Assembly: GCA_002449595.1 (NCBI GenBank)
Contig: DJXE01000010.1
Span: 1 to 14,254, forward strand
Reading direction: 5' to 3'
Length of the DNA: 14,254 nucleotides
DNA from: Lachnospiraceae bacterium UBA7012
Lineage (GTDB): Bacteria; Bacillota; Clostridia; Lachnospirales; Lachnospiraceae
Both the position numbers and the translations under genes were made by a program. The notes beneath the pieces are model-generated. The model had not been told where the DNA came from, made no database searches, and saw nothing but the letters and a program-made list of their open reading frames with translations. Shown piece by piece: positions 4,487 to 13,104 of this stretch; the stretch's first letter is position 1, and each line of letters begins with the position of its first letter.

Positions 4487-6166
4487 TCAAGGCTGCAGCT
4501 CGCAGAGCGCCCGTTTCAGCGGCAGGATCCTCCGCGGCGTGACGGAGAGACTGTCCACGCCCATGTCGAGGAAGGCGGGCGCCTTCTTTTCGTCCGAGGC
4601 GATCTCGCCGCAGATCGAGACCGGGATGCCCGCGGCGTGCCCCGCCTCGACGGTCATGCGGATCTCTCTCATCAGAGCCGGATGATACGGCTTGACGAAC
4701 GGCCGAAGCGTCGGGTTCTGCCGGTCCATGGCGCAGGTGTACTGCAGGAGGTCGTTCGTGCCGATCGAGAAGAAGTCGACGAGCTGCGCAAGTTCTTCCG
4801 CGCAGAGCACGGCCGCCGGCGTCTCGATCATGACGCCGAGCTGCACCTCACCCGCAGTCTTGCCTTCCTGCTTCAGTTCCGCTTTGCACTCGTTCAGGAT
4901 GTCCCTGGAGACGCGCACTTCCTCCGGGTCCGAGATCATCGGGAGCAGAATGCGGATGTCGCCGTACGCCGCGGCGCGCAGCGCGGCGCGAAGCTGCTTC
5001 TTGAAAAATGCCGTGTGCATCAGGCTGACGCGGATCCCGCGAAAGCCGAGCGCCGGGTTGCTCTCCGGCTCCATGCGCAGATACTCCGCGCTCTTGTCGG
5101 AGCCGATATCAAAGGTGCGGATGACGACCGGTTTGCCGGCCATCGCCGCGGCCGCCTCGCGGTAGACGTCGAACTGCGCCTCCTCCGACGGCTCTTCTTC
5201 ACTGTCAAGGAAAAGGAATTCGGTCCGAAACAGCCCGATCCCGTCCGCGCCGCTTAGCGCAGCGATCCTGATCTCCGCCGGATCACCGATATTGGCGAGC
5301 AGCAGGACCTTCTTCCCGTCCGGTGTGACGCACTCACGATCCCGATACGCGTCCAGGATCCGCTCCGTCTCCTTGCGCCTCTCTTCCTTTTTCCTGAGCT
5401 GTGCCTTCAGCTGCGCGTCCGGGCGCAGGTAGACTCTCCCAGCCTCCGCGTCCAGCGACACTTCCTGCCCGTCCCAGAGGCCGCTCAGCTCCTCGCAGCG
5501 AATGACCGCCGGAATGCCGAAGCTCCGGATCAGGATCGCCGCGTGCGAATCGAAAGAACCTTCCTTCAGAATGACGCCGAGCAGTTCCTCCCTTGGCAGC
5601 TGCAGGATCTCTGAAGGGAGCAGGTCCTTCGCCGCGAGGATGTATTTCTCCGGGTGCGGCTTTTCCATCGCCACTTTATCCGCAACTTTAACCTTACTTT
5701 CCTCGATGCTTCTCAGGCGCGCGAGATACTCCTTCCCGACGTCAAGGATGTCTTTCCTCCGGTCGGAAAGAAGCCTGTCCCCCGACCGGCTGATCGCCCA
5801 CGCCGCGTACGCGAACGCCTCCTGCACCGCATACTCCGCCGAGTAGCGCTGCAGTTCCATGAGGCTGTCCCGAAACTTCCGGAGCTCCTCATCCTCCAGG
5901 ATCATCTGCCGGGAGAGGTAGATGCCGGCCTGCTCCTTCATGCCCGCGCTGCGCGCGCGCTGCTCCTCCTCGCGGTAGCTGGACAGCAGTGCCTTCCGGG
6001 CGCGCTCCGCCCGGTCGAGCTCCACGGCGGCATCGCCGTGCGTGCGCCCGATCACCTGCGCCGTCCCCTCCCTGCGGAAGCGGATCGGCCCTGTGACGAT
6101 TCCGTCTGAAATTCCGGTCGCGGAGAAGAATCGGTCTCTTCTGCCGCCGGCACTGTTCTCCATCAT
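4487..6166 (-). CDS. Phosphoenolpyruvate-protein phosphotransferase (PTS Enzyme I family), atypical
   Basis: Enzyme I takes phosphate from PEP onto a histidine and passes it to HPr. At 559 residues the protein is near full Enzyme I length (about 570). Order: an N-terminal half with the HPr-binding helical region (about 40-160), the phospho-His at 208 in GSFDSHAAIL, then the PEP-binding barrel. The barrel keeps GLFRTEF (Arg314), VIRTFDIGSDK (Arg350, Lys358), IETPAA (Glu448), FFSIGTNDLLQYT (Asp472), Arg482 and ICGE (Cys519). These are offset by a steady 17-19 from the E. coli Enzyme I catalytic residues, so activity is likely. The motif around the histidine departs from the usual GGxTSHxAI. It also has about 15 extra N-terminal residues, and its ATG has only a weak ribosome site. 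No HPr or EII gene is nearby. It may be a second Enzyme I copy; I withhold ptsI or ptsP for that reason. Confidence 0.88.
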   Translation of the reverse strand: MMENSAGGRRDRFFSATGISDGIVTGPIRFRREGTAQVIGRTHGDAAVELDRAERARKALLSSYREEEQRARSAGMKEQAGIYLSRQMILEDEELRKFRDSLMELQRYSAEYAVQEAFAYAAWAISRSGDRLLSDRRKDILDVGKEYLARLRSIEESKVKVADKVAMEKPHPEKYILAAKDLLPSEILQLPREELLGVILKEGSFDSHAAILIRSFGIPAVIRCEELSGLWDGQEVSLDAEAGRVYLRPDAQLKAQLRKKEERRKETERILDAYRDRECVTPDGKKVLLLANIGDPAEIRIAALSGADGIGLFRTEFLFLDSEEEPSEEAQFDVYREAAAAMAGKPVVIRTFDIGSDKSAEYLRMEPESNPALGFRGIRVSLMHTAFFKKQLRAALRAAAYGDIRILLPMISDPEEVRVSRDILNECKAELKQEGKTAGEVQLGVMIETPAAVLCAEELAQLVDFFSIGTNDLLQYTCAMDRQNPTLRPFVKPYHPALMREIRMTVEAGHAAGIPVSICGEIASDEKKAPAFLDMGVDSLSVTPRRILPLKRALCELQP

Positions 6167-6196
6167 AGCGATCCGGTGATGTCCTTTCCGCCCGGC

Positions 6197-6295
6197 CGCG
6201 GTCCCGGGGCAAATACCGGGATGCCCGCGTGAGCATTTTTCTTAACGCGGTCCCGGGGCCAAAGCCGGGATGCCCGCTTGTGAGCTTTTTCTTAA
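6197..6295. repeat. Tandem pair of 49/50-bp hairpin units between polC and the Enzyme I gene
   Basis: Unit 1 is 6197-6245 and unit 2 is 6246-6295. Each contains (plus strand) GCGG, TCCCGG, an 8-nt loop, CCGGGA, a 3-nt bulge (TGC) and CCGC, followed by GTGAGC and TTTTTCTTAA. Both stem halves are identical in the two units, while the loops differ (GGCAAATA and GGCCAAAG) and there are two small indels beyond the stem. On the coding (minus) strand the A-rich part precedes the hairpin, so it does not look like an intrinsic terminator for polC. On the plus strand a T5 follows 6-9 nt after the stem. Confidence 0.85.
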
Positions 6296-6307
6296 TAAAG
6301 AGTGATA

Positions 6308-9300
6308 TCAGCCCCCGAAGAGGTCAAACAGGCTGATCTGGTTCGTCTCGGGCAGGTCGCCGAACAGCCCGAGCTCATGCATCTTGTCGATGACGGTCTG
6401 CGAGACGCGCGTCCTGATCCGGAAGTCGTCCCTCGAGATGAACGGCCCGTCCTTCGCCGCCTCTTCCACGGCGTCCGCGGCCTTTTCACCCATGTTGTCG
6501 ATGCTCGTGAGAGACGGCATCAGCTTGCCGTCGATGATCTGGAACGAACGCGCCTTCGCGCGCATGATGTCGATCGGCATGAATTCGAAGCCTCTCGCGT
6601 ACATCTCGCGCACGAGGTACATGTCGTCCAGCGTGTCCTTTTCCTTGTTTGACAGCGTGTCCTTGCGCCGCGTGTAGTCCTCGATCGTGTACAGGAGCGC
6701 CTCCTGTCCGCGGCACATGATCTCATAAGAGAACGCGGACGCGCGGATGCTGAAGTAGGCCGCGTAATACGCGAGCGGGTGGTAGACCTTGAACCACGCG
6801 ATGCGCAGCGCCATCATGACGTAGGCCGCGGCGTGCGCGCGCGGGAACATGTACTTGATCTTCAGGCAGGAGTCCACGTACCAGTCGGGCACGCCCGCCT
6901 CTTCCATGGCTTCCCGCATCTCCGGCTTCAGGCCTTTGCCCTTTCGGACGCTCTCCATGATCTTGAAAGACATCGACTTCTCGACGCCCGCCATGATCAG
7001 GTACGTCATGATGTCGTCTCTCGTGCAGATCGCCGTGGAAAGCGTCGCCTTCCCGTCTTTTATGAGCTCCTGCGCGTTGCCGAGCCACACGTCCGTGCCG
7101 TGCGAGAGGCCCGAGATACGGATCAGCTCCGCGACCGTCGTCGGCCGCGTGTCGTCGAGCATGCCGATGACGAACTTGGTGCCCATCTCCGGGACGCCGA
7201 GGACGCCGAGGTCGATCCCGCCGTTTTCTTCCGTCGTGATGCCGAGCGCCTCCGTGCTGCTGAACAGGCTCAGCACCTTGTCGTCGTGGATCGGGATCGT
7301 CATGGGGTCGACGCCCGTCAGGTCCTGCAGCATGCGGATCATCGTCGGGTCATCGTGTCCGAGGATATCGAGCTTTAACAGGTTGTGGTCGATCGAGTGG
7401 TAGTCGAAGTGCGTCGTCACGATGCCGCTCTCCGCGTCGTTCGCAGGGTTCTGCACCGGGGTGAACGTGTTGATGTCCTCGCCCATCGGCAGGACGACGA
7501 TGCCGCCCGGGTGCTGGCCCGTGCTGCGGCGGATCCCCGTGCAGCCCTTGAGCAGCCGCTCGATCTCGCAGCGGCGCTTCTCGATGCCCTTGCGCTCGAA
7601 ATAATTCTTTACATATCCGTAAGCCGTCTTCTCCGCGACGGTCGCGATCGTCCCCGCCTTGAACGTCTGCTCGTGACCGAAGATGACCTTCGTGTAGGCG
7701 TGCGCCTTGCTCTGGTACTCGCCGGAGAAGTTAAGGTCGATATCAGGCTCCTTGTCTCCCTTGAATCCGAGGAAGGTCTCGAACGGGATGTCGAAGCCGT
7801 CCTTTTTCAGCGGCTTGCCGCAGTGCGGGCAGAGCCGGTCCGGCATGTCGAAGCCGACGCCGCCGCGGTATTTCAGTACTTCAGGCGAGTCAAAATCGCT
7901 GTAGAAACAGTTCGGGCAGTAGTAGTGCGGCGCGAGCGGATTGACCTCCGTGATGCCGGCCATCGTCGCGGCAAAGGAGGATCCGACCGACCCACGCGAG
8001 CCGACGAGGTAGCCGTCCTCGACGGACTTCCACACCAGCTTCTGCGCGATGATGTACATGACGGAATAGCCGTTTTTGATAATGGAATTCAGCTCGTGCT
8101 CGAGCCGGTCCGAGACGATCTGCGGCAGCGGATCGCCGTACATGCTGTGCGCCTTGTCGTAGCAGATCCTCCTAAGCGTCTCGTCGCTGTTCGGGATCAC
8201 CGGCGGGCACTTGTCCGGCCGGACCGGGGAGATCACCTCGATCTGGTCCGCGATCTTATGCGTGTTCAGGATGACGACTTCCTCCGCTTTCCTCTGCCCG
8301 AGGTAGGCGAACTCCTCCATCATCTCGTCCGTCGTCCGAAAGTACAGCGGCGCCGGCTCTTCTTCCGACATGCCCATGCCGTCCTGGATGATCGTCCGGT
8401 AGATCTCGTCCTCGGGATCCATGAAGTGCACGTCGCCGGTCGCGACGACGGGCTTGCCCGCCGCCTCGCCGAGCTGGACGACGCGCCGGTTCAGGTTCAG
8501 GAGATCTTCCTCGGTGCGAATGTCGGGATACCGGTCGCGAAACTTTTCCGCAAGCAAAAACCGGTTGTTGTCGCGCGGCTGGATCTCAAGGTAATCGTAG
8601 AAATCAACAATTTTCGCGATCTGCTCGTCGCCCCTGCCCTCGAGGAGCGCCTCCATCAGCTCGCCCGAGACGCAGGCGCTGCCGACGAGGATGCCCTCCC
8701 GGTGCTTCATGAGCAGGCTCTTCGGGATGCGCGGCCGCTTCGCGAAATACTTCAGGTGGGACTCGCTGATCATCGTGTACAGGTTGACCCGGCCCGTCTC
8801 GTTCTTCGCGAGGAGCACGCAGTGGTTCGTGTGAAGGTGCTTGATGATCTCCGGCGTGCTCGCGCCGAAGTCCTCCAGTCCGCCGAGCGTCTCCACGCCC
8901 CTGTCGAGGATGCGCTCCAGTTCCTTCCGGAAGATCCCCGCCGTCGCCTCCGCGTCATCCACAGCGCGGTGATGGTGCTCCAGGCTCACGCCGAGGAGCT
9001 TCGCGACCGCGTCCAGCGTGTATCTCGCGTGCCCCGGAAGGAGCACTCTCGCAAGTCCCGCCGTGTCCAGGGACGTCGGCGCAAAGGGAAGTCCCTGCCG
9101 CCTCGCGTTCTCCCGCACGAAACCGACGTCGAACCCGACGTTGTGGCCGACGACCATCGCGCCCTTGCAGAACTCGAGAAACCGCGGCAGGATCTGTTCG
9201 ATCGACTCCGCGCCGCTCACCATGGAATCGGTGATCCCGGTCAGCTGCGTGATGCGGTAAGGGATCGGCTCCCCGGGGTTCACAAACTCCGAGAACCGGT

Positions 9301-10951
9301 CCGTGATCTCGCCGTTCTCGATCTTCACGGCGCCGATCTCTATGATCTTATTCTTGGTCGGAGAAAAGCCTGTCGTCTCCAGGTCGAATACGACGTAGTC
9401 AGCGCGCAGCGAAGACTCCTTCGTCTCCTTCTCTCCGATGACGACGCACTGGTCGATATCGTCGACGAGATAGCACTCGACGCCGTAGATGACCTTGAAA
9501 AAGTCTTTCTTATCGATCTTCTCGAGTCCCCTGCTCTCGCGGTCCTTGTTGGCCGCCGACAGGAGGTCGTCCCTCGCGTGGTTCGCGTCCGGGAAGGCCT
9601 GCACGTTTCCGTGGTCCGTGATCGCGATCGCCGGCATGCCCCAGCGGTACGCCCGCTTCACCAGGTCCTTGCACTCGCTGACGCCGTCCATGTCGCTCAT
9701 CTTCGTGTGGCAGTGCAGCTCGATGCGCTTCATCTCGTAGTGGTCCTCGCGCATCGTGCGGAACGACGGGATCTTCATGATGCCCGTGATATGCCCCATG
9801 ACGAGCTCGTGGTCAAACGCGTCCAGCGTCGGGACGCCCTTGATCCGCAGGAAGGTGCCGGTCTTCACGGCCGACAGGAACTCGTCCGCGTCGTCCGTCG
9901 AGACGAACACCTTGCAGTAGATGGAGTCCGTGTCGTCTGTCACCGAGAACTTGATAATTGTCTTATTATTCCGGATGTCCCTGCGCTCGCTGTCCATGAC
10001 CGAGCCGCGGATGACCGTCTCGCCGATCTCGCCCACGATGTCCGCGATCTGCACCGAGGTCCCGTCGACCTCCCTGCCGTAGATCACGTCCGGATTGTCG
10101 GAGCGCTTCAGGGGAATGCTTCCCCTGCCTCTGCCCTGCGCCTTGCCGGCGCCCTTTCCGCCGGAATCTTTTCCCGCCTCTGCCGCGGGAGCTTCTGCAG
10201 GCGCCGCTGCCTGGGGAGCATTCTCCGCTTGTGTAGAAAAGCTTTGCCCCGCCGATCCCGCATCGTCCCAGGGCAGGTCGACCGGCGCTCCGGCGGCAGG
10301 ATATCCCCCGCCCACCTGCGGGTCCGGGACATAGTCCGGCACGTAATCCGGCGTATCGTCCGGCGCATAATCCGGCGCATCGTCCTCCGCGGGCATGGGC
10401 ACCGGCATCGGCGCGTCCTCGCGCATGCGCCGGATGTGCTTTGTCTTCTCTTCCGTGTAGTCCACGGAAAACTCCACCGGCACGCCGCAGCGCTCTTCGA
10501 AGATGCTGGTCAGCCCTTTGAGAAGCCGCTCCTCGCCGTCCCGCGCGAAGCAGTTGTCATGGAGCGTCAGGACGACGTGCCCGCCGTCCGGATAGCTGAT
10601 CTTCGCCTCCCGGAACACGCGTCCCAGGACCGGCGAAAAACCGTTGATCTCATACGCGATGGAATCGCGGTAGGCGTCCATCAGGTGGCGCGGCGTGTAC
10701 TGCGAAGAGAGCTCGTACCGCTCCGTGATGAGGACCTTCCGGCCCGTGTCCTTCAGGACCTGGCGCGCGATCTCCCGCTGCATCTCATCGGCGTAGCGCC
10801 GGTGGATCAGATGGCGTGAAGAAAGACGGATCCGGAGCGCTGTCCGCATCCGGTCCGTCGTCAGTTTTTCCACCTGCGTCTCCGCAAACAGTTCCGACAG
10901 CTGCCGGTTCACCCGCAGTGTCGGAAACACGTCAAAGAAAGCTTTTCCCAT
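6308..10951 (-). CDS. polC: DNA polymerase III alpha subunit, PolC type
   Basis: PolC is the main replicative polymerase of low-GC Firmicutes, with a built-in proofreading exonuclease. Domains: N-terminal region 1-180; low-complexity linker 181-285; OB fold about 295-395; PHP domain starting at ELHCHTKMSD (His413, His415) and resuming after the exonuclease with ATGDVHF. The DEDDh exonuclease spans about 515-685: Asp523 and Glu525 in FDLETTG, Asp608 in VGHNVGFD, His661 and Asp666 in HRAVDDAEAT. A Cys4 zinc site lies at 1012, 1015, 1041 and 1044. Palm aspartates 1070 and 1072 are in EPDIDLNFSG and Asp1195 in LKLDILGHDDP, with the same 123-residue spacing as I recall for Geobacillus PolC. The C-terminus has a clamp-binding motif, QISLFDLF. 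At 1547 residues it is about 110 longer than B. subtilis PolC; the linker contributes. It starts 3 bp after ispG. Confidence 0.98.
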   Translation of the reverse strand: MGKAFFDVFPTLRVNRQLSELFAETQVEKLTTDRMRTALRIRLSSRHLIHRRYADEMQREIARQVLKDTGRKVLITERYELSSQYTPRHLMDAYRDSIAYEINGFSPVLGRVFREAKISYPDGGHVVLTLHDNCFARDGEERLLKGLTSIFEERCGVPVEFSVDYTEEKTKHIRRMREDAPMPVPMPAEDDAPDYAPDDTPDYVPDYVPDPQVGGGYPAAGAPVDLPWDDAGSAGQSFSTQAENAPQAAAPAEAPAAEAGKDSGGKGAGKAQGRGRGSIPLKRSDNPDVIYGREVDGTSVQIADIVGEIGETVIRGSVMDSERRDIRNNKTIIKFSVTDDTDSIYCKVFVSTDDADEFLSAVKTGTFLRIKGVPTLDAFDHELVMGHITGIMKIPSFRTMREDHYEMKRIELHCHTKMSDMDGVSECKDLVKRAYRWGMPAIAITDHGNVQAFPDANHARDDLLSAANKDRESRGLEKIDKKDFFKVIYGVECYLVDDIDQCVVIGEKETKESSLRADYVVFDLETTGFSPTKNKIIEIGAVKIENGEITDRFSEFVNPGEPIPYRITQLTGITDSMVSGAESIEQILPRFLEFCKGAMVVGHNVGFDVGFVRENARRQGLPFAPTSLDTAGLARVLLPGHARYTLDAVAKLLGVSLEHHHRAVDDAEATAGIFRKELERILDRGVETLGGLEDFGASTPEIIKHLHTNHCVLLAKNETGRVNLYTMISESHLKYFAKRPRIPKSLLMKHREGILVGSACVSGELMEALLEGRGDEQIAKIVDFYDYLEIQPRDNNRFLLAEKFRDRYPDIRTEEDLLNLNRRVVQLGEAAGKPVVATGDVHFMDPEDEIYRTIIQDGMGMSEEEPAPLYFRTTDEMMEEFAYLGQRKAEEVVILNTHKIADQIEVISPVRPDKCPPVIPNSDETLRRICYDKAHSMYGDPLPQIVSDRLEHELNSIIKNGYSVMYIIAQKLVWKSVEDGYLVGSRGSVGSSFAATMAGITEVNPLAPHYYCPNCFYSDFDSPEVLKYRGGVGFDMPDRLCPHCGKPLKKDGFDIPFETFLGFKGDKEPDIDLNFSGEYQSKAHAYTKVIFGHEQTFKAGTIATVAEKTAYGYVKNYFERKGIEKRRCEIERLLKGCTGIRRSTGQHPGGIVVLPMGEDINTFTPVQNPANDAESGIVTTHFDYHSIDHNLLKLDILGHDDPTMIRMLQDLTGVDPMTIPIHDDKVLSLFSSTEALGITTEENGGIDLGVLGVPEMGTKFVIGMLDDTRPTTVAELIRISGLSHGTDVWLGNAQELIKDGKATLSTAICTRDDIMTYLIMAGVEKSMSFKIMESVRKGKGLKPEMREAMEEAGVPDWYVDSCLKIKYMFPRAHAAAYVMMALRIAWFKVYHPLAYYAAYFSIRASAFSYEIMCRGQEALLYTIEDYTRRKDTLSNKEKDTLDDMYLVREMYARGFEFMPIDIMRAKARSFQIIDGKLMPSLTSIDNMGEKAADAVEEAAKDGPFISRDDFRIRTRVSQTVIDKMHELGLFGDLPETNQISLFDLFGG
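10322..10381. repeat. 12-bp tandem repeat coding for PDY-type units in the PolC linker
   Basis: Five imperfect 12-bp units of the form RTCCGGCRYRTM follow one another on the plus strand. On the coding strand they give the four-residue series APDY, APDD, TPDY, VPDY, VPDP (residues about 192-211). The repeat keeps frame and sits in the non-conserved linker between the N-terminal domain and the OB fold. Confidence 0.8.
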
Positions 10952-10954
10952 CTC

Positions 10955-12013
10955 TTATTTCCAGTGATCCAGTTCGTCCTTCAGCGCATTAAGAAGTTCG
11001 TCCTCGGGAAGCTTGCGGACGATCTCGCCCTTCTTGATCAGGATCCCTTCGCCCCGGCCGCCCGCGATGCCGATGTCGGCCTCTTTCGCTTCGCCGGGCC
11101 CGTTGACCGCGCAGCCCATGACCGCGACCTTGATCCGCAGATCCGGATAGGACTGCACCAGGGTCTCCACCTGGGAAGCGAGGCCGATGAGGTCGATCTT
11201 CGTCCGTCCGCAGGTCGGGCACGAAACCACTTCGATGCCGCTCCTGCGCATGCCGAGATCCTGGAGGATCATCTTCGCCGCCTTGATCTCCTCGACCGGG
11301 TCCCCGGTGAGCGAGACACGGATCGTGTCGCCGATCCCCTCGTTTAAGATGACGCCGAGGCCGACCGCGGACTTGATGCTGCCCGAGTAGACCGTCCCGG
11401 CCTCCGTGATGCCGACGTGCAGCGGATAGGGCGTCCTGCCGGCGATCAGCTTATGCGCCACGATCGTCATCGGCACGTCCGTCGACTTGATGCTGATCAC
11501 GATGTTGTCGTAGCCGCAGTCCTCGATCATGCGGACCTTGTCCAGGGCGCTCTCCACGAGTCCCTCGGGCGTGACGCCGCCGTATTTCTCGACGAGCTCG
11601 CGCTCTAAGGAGCCGCTGTTGACGCCGACGCGGATCGGGATCTCCCGCTCCTTCGCGCAGTCGACGACGGCGCGGATCCGGTCCCTGCCGCCGATGTTGC
11701 CGGGGTTGATGCGGATCTTGTCCGCCCCGTTCTCCATCGCACGGATCGCCATCTTGTAGTCAAAGTGGATGTCCGCGACGAGCGGAATGTGGATCTGCTT
11801 CTTGATCTTCGCGATCGCGGAAGCCGCCTCCTCGTCCGGGACCGTGCAGCGCACGATCTCGCACCCGGCCTCCTCCAGCCGGAGGATCTGGGCTACCGTC
11901 GCCTCCACGTCCTGCGTCGCGGTGTTGGTCATCGACTGGATCGCGACCGGGTTGCCGCCGCCGATCGTGACGCTGCCGATTCGGATTTGTTTCGTCTCGT
12001 CTCTATACGTCAT
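10955..12013 (-). CDS. ispG: 4-hydroxy-3-methylbut-2-enyl diphosphate synthase IspG (GcpE)
   Basis: IspG carries out the penultimate MEP-pathway step, reductive ring opening of MEcPP to HMBPP, using a [4Fe-4S] cluster. The 352-residue length fits the bacterial two-domain form. The TIM-barrel N-terminal domain has NPVAIQSMTNTATQDVEATV, HIPLVADIHFDYKMA and KIRINPGNIG. The C-terminal domain has cluster ligands Cys265 and Cys268 in SCPTCGR and Cys301 with Glu308 in GCAVNGPGE. The AAGGA of AAAAGGAAATCATT sits about 9 nt before the ATG. It begins 12 bp after rseP and ends 3 bp before polC, so the three genes are surely one transcript. Dxr, encoded two genes upstream, works in the same pathway. Confidence 0.97.
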   Translation of the reverse strand: MTYRDETKQIRIGSVTIGGGNPVAIQSMTNTATQDVEATVAQILRLEEAGCEIVRCTVPDEEAASAIAKIKKQIHIPLVADIHFDYKMAIRAMENGADKIRINPGNIGGRDRIRAVVDCAKEREIPIRVGVNSGSLERELVEKYGGVTPEGLVESALDKVRMIEDCGYDNIVISIKSTDVPMTIVAHKLIAGRTPYPLHVGITEAGTVYSGSIKSAVGLGVILNEGIGDTIRVSLTGDPVEEIKAAKMILQDLGMRRSGIEVVSCPTCGRTKIDLIGLASQVETLVQSYPDLRIKVAVMGCAVNGPGEAKEADIGIAGGRGEGILIKKGEIVRKLPEDELLNALKDELDHWK

Positions 12014-12025
12014 AATGATTTCCTT

Positions 12026-13084
12026 TTATCTGAAAAACCGTGAGATATCGTTAAACAGCACGAACACCATGAGCACCGCGAGCGCCATCGCGCCGGCCAG
12101 GTGCACATAGCCTTCCTTCTCGGGGGGAACCGGCTTGCCGCGCACCGCCTCGATCAGGAGGAACACCAGCCGTCCGCCGTCGAGCGCCGGCAGCGGGAGC
12201 AGGTTCATCACGCCGAGGTTGATGGAGAGCAGCGTCGCGAGGTTCAGGAACGTCAGGAGCACGGCACTCAGGCCATACGGGCTGACTTCCTCGTACGTGT
12301 CGTCGACGATCTTGACGACGCCCACGGGTCCCGACAGGTCGTCCCTGCTGAAGTGCCCCGTGAAGATGGAGCCGATCGACTTCCAGGTCGCCCGGAACCA
12401 GTATTCCGCCTCGTAGAACGTGTACGGGAAGACCTGCAGCGCGCCGAGCTTCACGTACTCTCCGCTGCCGAGGAACCCGATGTAGTATCGGTCCGCGTCC
12501 TCATAATACTTCGGCGTCAGCGTCGTCTCCATCCGTTCGCCGTTCCTCTCGTAGACGATGTGGAGCGGATCCCCGTAATTCATCAGGGACACGAGGCTGA
12601 TCTCTCTGTAGATGTGGATCCTCTCTCCGCCAATCGACTTGATCACGTCGCCCGGCAGGATCCCCGCCTCTTCCGCGGCCGAGTCCTCCATGACCTGCTG
12701 GATCACCGGCAGGTCCGTCCCGTCGAACGAGACGATCAGGAACGCGAACAGAAGCCCGAGAAGGAAATTGGCCACCGGACCCGCGAGCACCGTCGCGATG
12801 CGCGCGAAGACGCCCGCGTTCGGGAACGAGTGCTCGTCCATGGAGGCGGTATCGCCGGTCTCCAGGCCATTCAGTCCGTCGAAGATGCACGCGCCGCCGA
12901 TCGGAAGCGCCTTCAGGCAGAAGTCCGTCTCGCCGACCTTTTTGCTCACCAGCGTCGGCCCCATGCCGATATCAAACTCCACGACGCGGATGCCGTGCCT
13001 GCGCGCGACCGCGTAGTGTCCGAATTCGTGCGCGATCACGATCACGCCGAACATGATCAGGAAAATTAAGATACTCACCAGCAT
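12026..13084 (-). CDS. rseP: Site-2 intramembrane zinc metalloprotease RseP/RasP
   Basis: This membrane protease cuts transmembrane segments of anti-sigma factors and remnant signal peptides. The first transmembrane helix (1-18) ends in the zinc motif HEFGH at 19-23, with Glu20 catalytic. A second hydrophobic segment is at about 91-120. One PDZ domain spans about 122-190, with GILPGDVIKSIGG. Another hydrophobic region at about 270-295 leads into NLLPLPALDGGR, where Asp302 is the third zinc ligand, and a last helix lies at about 328-345. At 352 residues it has the short, single-PDZ Firmicutes form. GAGAG about 6 nt upstream is a weak ribosome site. It follows dxr after a structured 97-bp gap. 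The dxr-rseP-ispG order is conserved across Clostridia. The substrate cannot be told from the sequence. Confidence 0.96.
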   Translation of the reverse strand: MLVSILIFLIMFGVIVIAHEFGHYAVARRHGIRVVEFDIGMGPTLVSKKVGETDFCLKALPIGGACIFDGLNGLETGDTASMDEHSFPNAGVFARIATVLAGPVANFLLGLLFAFLIVSFDGTDLPVIQQVMEDSAAEEAGILPGDVIKSIGGERIHIYREISLVSLMNYGDPLHIVYERNGERMETTLTPKYYEDADRYYIGFLGSGEYVKLGALQVFPYTFYEAEYWFRATWKSIGSIFTGHFSRDDLSGPVGVVKIVDDTYEEVSPYGLSAVLLTFLNLATLLSINLGVMNLLPLPALDGGRLVFLLIEAVRGKPVPPEKEGYVHLAGAMALAVLMVFVLFNDISRFFR

Positions 13085-13104
13085 TTTTTACTCTCGCAAC
13101 ATCC

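Noticed and set aside
6197..6295. Reading the tandem hairpins as a polC terminator
   Set aside because: On the coding strand the hairpins are followed by GC-rich or A-rich sequence, not by a U-run.
7385..10819. A 1144-codon open frame on the plus strand opposite polC
   Set aside because: It is the exact codon-by-codon reverse complement register of polC. Its product is Arg/Asp/Val/Leu-rich without recognisable domains, and codon bias alone explains it.
12101..13069. A 322-codon plus-strand frame opposite rseP
   Set aside because: It lies in the same in-register antisense position. The rseP product has clear catalytic motifs and this one has none.
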